A DNA stretch of 64,000 nucleotides from an uncultured Propionibacteriaceae bacterium (GTDB lineage: Bacteria > Actinomycetota > Actinomycetes > Propionibacteriales > Propionibacteriaceae): positions 1-64,000 of the forward strand of contig CALLVV010000059.1 in assembly GCA_938012815.1 (NCBI GenBank), given 5' to 3'. This document shows, piece by piece, positions 58,670-64,000 of the stretch. The notes under the pieces were generated by a model that saw only the letters and a list, made by a program, of their open reading frames with translations, had not been told where the DNA came from and made no database searches. The translations under genes were made by a program, and so were the position numbers. Numbering within the stretch: the stretch's first letter is position 1; each line of letters starts with the position of its first letter.

Positions 58670-59397
58670 TGGACAGCACCTTCTGGAACCTGCGTCACTC
58701 CGAGACCGGGCGTCAACTCATCATGTTCCCGTTTCTTGGCGGTTTCGGAGCCTCTTACAACCGCCTCATCTCTGATCTGGAAGGCGACTGGGACATCTGG
58801 ACGGCGAATCCGCCGGGGCACGGGCCCAGCCTGGTGCCGCCGCTGACCGACCTAGTCAGTCTGCGAACCCATTACTTGGATGCGTTGCGCGACATCCTGA
58901 AACCAGACGCGGTGTTCTTCGGTCACAGCATGGGCAGCGTGGTTGCCTACCATCTCCTGATCTGCATGCGTCAGCTTCCTACCTTCGTTGATCGCATGCC
59001 AACGGATCTGGTGCTGTCGGGTTCCTGCGCCCCACATCACCTTCCGGTGACGGGCAAGGCCGACCTGGCCGACACTGATCTCGTGCTCCATCTCGCTTCC
59101 TTCGGAGCCATTCCCGATGAGGTGGTCAAGGACAAGTCCCTGATGGATCTGTTCGTGCCTGCTTTCCGAGCCGACTACAAGGTTCTCGAAGAAATGAAAA
59201 CAACCCCCACCGGAAACCTACCGATACGTGCTCGCCTCGTTTTCGGAGGACACGACCCCCAGATCCCGGAGGGCACCCCCGCGGCCTGGCAGAAGTACTT
59301 CGCTTCTCCTGTGAAAACCCATGTGCTGGAACAGGAAGAGCACATGTTCGTTCTCCATACCACCGATGCGTTGAACCAGATCCTCAACGGGCTCTGA
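58669..59397 (+). CDS. Type II thioesterase
   Basis: The 242-residue alpha/beta hydrolase has the nucleophile Ser87 in FFGHSMGSVVAY, Asp196 in VFGGHDPQ and His225 in QEEHMFVL. The N-terminal MFPFLGGFGASYNRL fits external thioesterases that clear misprimed carriers in NRPS and PKS systems. As the megasynthase has no internal TE, this enzyme could also release the final product. It is translationally coupled to the preceding gene. Confidence 0.92.
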   Translation: MDSTFWNLRHSETGRQLIMFPFLGGFGASYNRLISDLEGDWDIWTANPPGHGPSLVPPLTDLVSLRTHYLDALRDILKPDAVFFGHSMGSVVAYHLLICMRQLPTFVDRMPTDLVLSGSCAPHHLPVTGKADLADTDLVLHLASFGAIPDEVVKDKSLMDLFVPAFRADYKVLEEMKTTPTGNLPIRARLVFGGHDPQIPEGTPAAWQKYFASPVKTHVLEQEEHMFVLHTTDALNQILNGL

Positions 59398-59425
59398 CCT
59401 TGCTGATACACCGAAAGGAACGCCC

Positions 59426-60802
59426 ATGAGCGTCATCACCCATCCATCCGAGGATGCTGACACCCTGTCCGGCACCCCTTCTCCAGGCCCATCCACCGAT
59501 ACCCGTTCCCGCCGCAATTTCCGCAGTTTCATGGTGATCTGGGCAGCTCAGCTGGTGGCCAGGGTCGGAAACGGGCTCACGGCCTTCGGGCTCGGGGTCT
59601 ACGTCTATCAGCAGTCGGGCCTGAGCACCGCCGTGTCACTCGTCACGCTGGCCGCTTTCCTACCGTCGCTGCTGTTGGCCCCGTTCGGGGGTGTACTTGC
59701 CGACCGGTATGACCGCCGTCTCCTGATGATCTTCGGCGACACCTTCTCCGCATTCGGTCTTCTCGCCATGATCATTGCCTTCCACACCGATTTCGCGAGT
59801 ATCCCCATCATCTGTGGCTGTGTAGCGCTGAGCTCCGTGTTCAGCTCCGTCATGGACCCCGCCTATCGTGCCACTGTCACCGATCTGCTCACCTCCGAGC
59901 AGTATGCCCGGGCAGGAGGGCTGGTCCAGTTGGCCTCCGCATCCCAATACCTGATCTCCCCCGCCATTGCCGGATTGCTCATGGCCTCCTGCGGAATCAC
60001 GACGGTACTCACGATCGACATCGCCACCATGGTTCTGACAGTGGTGTGCATGCTGCTGGTGTGGCGAACCGTCAAAACCCCGCCCCGCCGGACAACAACC
60101 GGTTTCTGGGCTGACTTCCGGCAAGGAATCAGCTTTCTGCGCCAGCAATCAGGCATCACCGTGTTGATGGCTCTGATCACTGTCGTCACTTTCTGCATGG
60201 GTTTCTTGCAGACCCTGCTCACCCCGATGCTGCTCGATCTCACGGACGAGTCCACGCTCGGTGCGATCCGTTCCATCGCTGCTGTAGGCATGATTGTTGC
60301 GAGCCTGATCATCGGTGTGTTCAACATGAAAGGGTCCCACCTTACCTACATCACGTGTTTCCTGGCAGCAGGTGGTGTTCTCATTTTCTTCCTGGGAACC
60401 ACCACCAGCATCGTGGCCATCGGAGTGCTGGCCTTCGCCTTCTTCATGACCCTCCCCCCGCTCAACACGAGCATCGAGGTCATCACCAGGTCCTCCATAC
60501 CCAACGAGACCCAGGGCAAGGTCTGGGGCCTCATGGGACTGATCTCTCAACTCGGCTACGTCGTGGCCTACGCGGTTTCCGGCGTCCTCGCCGACAGCGT
60601 TTTCAACCCTCTGCTCCGTGAGGGCGGCGCGCTTGCGGACTCCCTGGGTGCCCTCATCGGAGTCGGCACCTCACGCGGCATCGGGTTCATGCTCATGATC
60701 GTCGGAGTCCTTCTGATCGGCATGGCGGTTGCAATCCCCCGTGCCCGCAGCATTCGCTCCCTCCAGAACAACCTGTCCCTCACCAAGAAGAAAGACGCGT
60801 GA
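59426..60802 (+). CDS. MFS exporter
   Basis: The 458-residue major facilitator protein has 12 predicted helices. The loop GGVLADRYDRRLLMIFGD is the typical motif after helix 2. It resembles the MFS_3/EntS group that exports siderophores and macrolides. A polar N-terminal stretch of about 30 residues precedes the first helix. AAAGGAACGCCC precedes the ATG. Its place in the operon suggests export of the product. Confidence 0.9.
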   Translation: MSVITHPSEDADTLSGTPSPGPSTDTRSRRNFRSFMVIWAAQLVARVGNGLTAFGLGVYVYQQSGLSTAVSLVTLAAFLPSLLLAPFGGVLADRYDRRLLMIFGDTFSAFGLLAMIIAFHTDFASIPIICGCVALSSVFSSVMDPAYRATVTDLLTSEQYARAGGLVQLASASQYLISPAIAGLLMASCGITTVLTIDIATMVLTVVCMLLVWRTVKTPPRRTTTGFWADFRQGISFLRQQSGITVLMALITVVTFCMGFLQTLLTPMLLDLTDESTLGAIRSIAAVGMIVASLIIGVFNMKGSHLTYITCFLAAGGVLIFFLGTTTSIVAIGVLAFAFFMTLPPLNTSIEVITRSSIPNETQGKVWGLMGLISQLGYVVAYAVSGVLADSVFNPLLREGGALADSLGALIGVGTSRGIGFMLMIVGVLLIGMAVAIPRARSIRSLQNNLSLTKKKDA

Positions 60803-60803
60803 C

Positions 60804-61292
60804 ATGTGGATCCTCGTACTCATAGGGCTCGGCGTCATCACTGGCCTGGCACAACTGGCCCTGGCAGGCTTCCCGTCCGAGACCGCCATCATCATGCACA
60901 CGCTGCTGCTGCACCAGTTCGTGGTGACCCACGGACTCCTGGCCGTCATCGGATTCTTCACCAACGTCATCACACCCAGACAGACGGCGGAGAAACTCGG
61001 TTGGGCCACCAGCCCCTACCAGATCAAGTACGGTTTCCAGCAGCTCGGCCTCGGGGTCATCGGCGCCCTCACCATCTGGTTCCAGGGAAACTTCTGGGCC
61101 GCCGCGCTCATCACCCTCTACATCTACGGTGCAAGCGGCCTGTGGACCCACACCCAGGAAGTTGTTCGGAAACATCGCGAAAACGGCACCACGGACTGGA
61201 TAGAAATTGGCAACATAGTGCTTGACGTGATCTACCACGTCGTCCTGACGTGGATGTCCCTGCTGATCCCCGGCGTCTGGAGCCTGGCATGA
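60804..61292 (+). CDS. Small four-helix membrane protein
   Basis: The 162-residue protein has four hydrophobic segments (first ILVLIGLGVITGLAQLALAG, last IVLDVIYHVVLTWMSLLIPG). A polar central part GWATSPYQIKYGFQQLGLG resembles DUF6790-type proteins; the assignment is tentative. It starts one base after the MFS stop, and its stop overlaps the next ATG (ATGA). The function is unknown. Confidence 0.7.
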   Translation: MWILVLIGLGVITGLAQLALAGFPSETAIIMHTLLLHQFVVTHGLLAVIGFFTNVITPRQTAEKLGWATSPYQIKYGFQQLGLGVIGALTIWFQGNFWAAALITLYIYGASGLWTHTQEVVRKHRENGTTDWIEIGNIVLDVIYHVVLTWMSLLIPGVWSLA

Positions 61293-63682
61293 AAGACCGT
61301 TTGTACCTGCGGTACTCCCGCAATGATCTGAAAAGGAACTGGGGTGTCAACACGGCCCTGATGGCCATCCTGGTCCTCAGCGCCTTCCTCATGGCAACTG
61401 GCTGCATGGTGATGGAGCGCCTCCTCGGCGGCATCAACCAGCTCTTCGAGGAGGCCAAACCACCTCACTTCCTGCAGATGCACACCGGTGACTACGATGC
61501 CAAAGCTCTCGACGACTTCGCAGCCACACATCCCGAGATCGACTCGTGGTTCATCGAGAACATGGTGGGGTACGACTCCTCCTCTCTGACATGGTCCCGG
61601 TCCTCGACAGGTGAATCCGGAAGCCTGGCAGCGAGCCTCATCGATAACCTGTTCATCACGCAGAACAAGAAATTCGACCACCTGCTGGACGGCTCGGGAA
61701 CCGTCGTGGAACCGGGCAACGGGGAGGTCTACGTCCCCGTTGCCTACCAGGACACTTTCGGCCTCCAAGTCGGCGACACCCTTTCGGTCCAGACGGACAC
61801 AGGGCCCCGTGACTTCACGATCTCGGGTTTCGTCCGCGACTCCCAGATGGCCTCCTCGCTGTCCTCCGCAACCCGGTTCGTCATCTCCCCTGACGACTTC
61901 GCCGCCCTCGAGTCCGCGGGCGGGGGAAGCAGCGAGATCATCGTTGAGTACCGGCTCACGGATGCTTCCAGGGCCAGCGCCTTGCAGACGGCATACGACT
62001 CGGACCACTCCCTTCCCCGCAATGGCCAGGCCGTCACGTTCGACATGATCCGTCTGATCAACGCGTTCAGCGACGGGCTCGTCGCGGTGGCGCTGGTCTT
62101 CGCCAGCCTCCTGCTGGTGGTGATCGCCCTGATCAACCTGCGTTTCGTCATCCGGGGAACCATGGAGGACGAGGTCCGTGAGATCGGTGTCATGCGAGCC
62201 ATCGGGCTCCCCACGCGAGCGATCACGGGGCTCTACCTGGGCAAGTACAGCATCATGGCGCTCCTGGCATGCGTCATCGGCGGGCTGCTCGGCATCTTCG
62301 CCACGAATCTGTTGACGGCCAGCATCGTCAAAAATTACTCCTCGTCGACTCCCGGCCTAGCAACCGTACTGACACCCGTGATCGCCCTGGTACTGATGTA
62401 TCTCCTCGTCGTCGGAATCTGCCGCGGCATCCTGCGCGGGATCCGTCGCATCGAGGTGGTGAATGCTCTGGTACACGGCAGCACCCTGAATGACCGGCAG
62501 ACCGCGAGGAAAGCTGCGAAGCTGGCTCGCAGGGCGCGCAGCACCAGTCTGAGTGCAGGACACGGCAGCATCAACCGGCGCCTGTCCTTGGCAGATCTGC
62601 GCGCCGAGATGGGGCAGTGGATCCTCATTCCGTTGGTATTCCTCCTGGCCTCGCTGTTGCTGATCCTTCCCATGAACCTGCTCAGCACCTTCACCAGCCC
62701 GCGGTTCGTCACCTACATGGGAGCCCCCGAATCCGACATCCGCGCTGATGTGCAGTTCTCGAAAGAAGTCGAGGCCACACGTGGCGAGCTCGTGAGAGCA
62801 TTGGAGAACGACCAGCGCCTCACCAACATCCGGACCTACGCGAACGTCCTGTACGAAACCCAAGGAAAAGAAGGCTGGGAGACGCTGCGCGTGGAGGTCG
62901 GTGACTACTCGGCCAACACCGTGAAGTTCCTCACCGGCAGCCGCCCGGAAAGCGGTCAAATCGCACTGTCCACGTTGAACGCGAAGAAATACAACGTCAA
63001 AGCCGGTGACACCATGGCCATCAGGCTCGACGGGCAACCGAGCACCGTCACGGTATCGGGCACCTACCAGGACGTCACCAGCGGCGGCCACACCGCCAAG
63101 ATGCAGGGCTCCGTCACGGAGGGAGCAGCAAGCTACGTCATCTACGCCGAGACGGTCGGTGGCGCTGATCCCATGACGATCGCGGCGGAATACGACTCAC
63201 AGTACAAGCACGCGAGCATCGTCCCGATGCAGGAGTACGTGAAACAGACCCTGTCATATGTAACCGATGCGTTCCGCAGCGCCGCTTTGCTGTCGCTCGT
63301 CTTCGGCCTGGCGGTGTCGGCCCTGATCACTGCGTTGTTCCTGAAGCTGCGGCTCACCCGGGAGCGCCGCCGAATGGGTGTGTTGTCCGCGCTCGGGTTC
63401 TCCAGGAACGAACTCATCAGCCAGGTCAGGCTCAAGACCGTACTCACCGTGGCGGTCGGCACCGTCATCGGCACTGTGTTCGCGGCCACTCTGGGAGAAG
63501 GATTGATCAGTGGACTGATCTCACTGACAGGCATCGGCCTGACCAATCTGAGTTTCATCCCCAATCCGCTTCTGGTCTACATCGGTTACCCCTTGCTCCT
63601 CATCACGGTTGGCTTCCTCGCCTCCGTGCCGCTCACCGCTGAGCTGCGCCGCGGCGAATCCAGCGAATGGCTCAACAAGTAA
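61289..63682 (+). CDS. ABC transporter permease, FtsX/MacB type
   Basis: The 797-residue permease has an N-terminal helix, a large outer domain, then two FtsX-type membrane blocks (around EVREIGVMRAIGLPTRAITG and RRRMGVLSALGFSRNELISQ). This is the double-FtsX architecture common in actinobacterial antibiotic and peptide exporters. It is coupled to the gene before it by ATGA and followed 11 bases later by the matching ATPase. Export or immunity are likely. Confidence 0.92.
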   Translation: MKDRLYLRYSRNDLKRNWGVNTALMAILVLSAFLMATGCMVMERLLGGINQLFEEAKPPHFLQMHTGDYDAKALDDFAATHPEIDSWFIENMVGYDSSSLTWSRSSTGESGSLAASLIDNLFITQNKKFDHLLDGSGTVVEPGNGEVYVPVAYQDTFGLQVGDTLSVQTDTGPRDFTISGFVRDSQMASSLSSATRFVISPDDFAALESAGGGSSEIIVEYRLTDASRASALQTAYDSDHSLPRNGQAVTFDMIRLINAFSDGLVAVALVFASLLLVVIALINLRFVIRGTMEDEVREIGVMRAIGLPTRAITGLYLGKYSIMALLACVIGGLLGIFATNLLTASIVKNYSSSTPGLATVLTPVIALVLMYLLVVGICRGILRGIRRIEVVNALVHGSTLNDRQTARKAAKLARRARSTSLSAGHGSINRRLSLADLRAEMGQWILIPLVFLLASLLLILPMNLLSTFTSPRFVTYMGAPESDIRADVQFSKEVEATRGELVRALENDQRLTNIRTYANVLYETQGKEGWETLRVEVGDYSANTVKFLTGSRPESGQIALSTLNAKKYNVKAGDTMAIRLDGQPSTVTVSGTYQDVTSGGHTAKMQGSVTEGAASYVIYAETVGGADPMTIAAEYDSQYKHASIVPMQEYVKQTLSYVTDAFRSAALLSLVFGLAVSALITALFLKLRLTRERRRMGVLSALGFSRNELISQVRLKTVLTVAVGTVIGTVFAATLGEGLISGLISLTGIGLTNLSFIPNPLLVYIGYPLLLITVGFLASVPLTAELRRGESSEWLNK

Positions 63683-63693
63683 GAGAGACGATC

Positions 63694-64000
63694 ATGCCAA
63701 CCATCACACTCGACTGCACTGAAATCACCAAGACCTACACCACCACAGATCCGCCGACCCACGTGCTCCACGGAGTCGATCTCCAGGTGACCGAAGGAGA
63801 ATTCCTGGTCATCATGGGGGCCTCCGGGTCCGGCAAGTCAACCCTGCTCTACAGCATCAGCGGCATGGACCGGCCCACCAGCGGAACGGTGCGTCTCGAG
63901 GGGCGGGACCTGACCGGCCTCGGTGACAAGGAGATGAGCCGGGTCCGTCTGACCCGCATGGGGTTCGTGTTCCAGCAGGCGTATTTCCTGTCCAATCTCA
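63694..64000 (+). CDS. ABC transporter ATPase, LolD/MacB type (cut by window end)
   Basis: Only the first 102 residues are visible. Walker A is GASGSGKSTLL, the Q-loop is GFVFQQAYFL, and HVLHGVDLQVTEGEFLVIMG is typical of the LolD/MacB family. It pairs with the FtsX-type permease. AAGAGAGACG precedes the ATG. The operon evidently continues past 64000. Confidence 0.93.
   Translation, partial: MPTITLDCTEITKTYTTTDPPTHVLHGVDLQVTEGEFLVIMGASGSGKSTLLYSISGMDRPTSGTVRLEGRDLTGLGDKEMSRVRLTRMGFVFQQAYFLSNL

Overview
The window looks like chromosomal DNA of a high-GC actinobacterium. The evidence is strong GC bias at third codon positions, hadA-hadB beside secE-nusG, rpmG and tRNA genes as in mycobacteria and propionibacteria, TAGAAT-type -10 boxes, and several genes whose ATG lies 6-8 bases after a -10 box (leaderless). 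A member of the Propionibacteriaceae is my best guess, from general resemblance only. No species is claimed.

Layout. 1-1.6 kb: AT-richer DNA with no convincing gene, then the left part of a truncated IS3-family element. 1.6-9.2 kb: rpoC and rpoB on the minus strand with promoter and terminator. 9.4-11.2 kb: a DUF559 endonuclease-like gene bracketed by two 73-bp palindromes, then a DUF218 gene whose last codons lie in the second palindrome. 11.2-12.6 kb: rplL, rplJ, an L10-type leader and a promoter. 12.6-20.4 kb: an accessory block on the plus strand that splits the usual rplKA-rplJL order: two ABC half-transporters, two frame-broken genes (DUF4261-like, VOC) and two DUF4143 ATPases, each preceded by direct repeats. 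20.6-21.4 kb: cysteine-free L33, L28 and L31, a zinc-starvation set. 21.6-26.8 kb: rplA, rplK, nusG, secE, tRNA-Trp, murB, hadB, hadA, zinc-type rpmG, tRNA-Met and tRNA-Thr, all minus strand. 26.8-35.2 kb: assorted genes: a CPBP protease remnant, an HTH/DUF3887 protein, an AlkD-like glycosylase, a broken gene, three membrane-anchored proteins and a multispan protein, a 5'-nucleotidase-like enzyme and a nitrilase-family amidase.

35.2-64 kb is the centrepiece: a NarL-type two-component system with a 58-residue secreted peptide ending in a two-cysteine loop encoded between regulator and kinase, followed by a one-direction hybrid NRPS-PKS operon that runs off the end of the window. The 5303-residue megasynthase reads C-A-PCP-KS-AT-ACP-C-A-PCP-KS-(AT scar)-ACP-C-A-PCP-C. 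It is followed by a free KS with another AT scar, a free ACP, a PLP aminotransferase, a membrane protein, a type II thioesterase, an MFS exporter, a small membrane protein and a FtsX-type ABC exporter. Only one intact AT is visible for three ketosynthases, and there are no ketoreductase domains.

How it may work together (inference): the peptide could be the signal sensed by the kinase. The regulator could then act on a 15-bp motif (14/15 identical) found at the same orientation and the same 31-32 bp distance from the -10 boxes of the regulator gene and of the megasynthase operon. The product would be a short peptide-polyketide carrying beta-keto groups and possibly a new amine, exported by the MFS and/or ABC systems.
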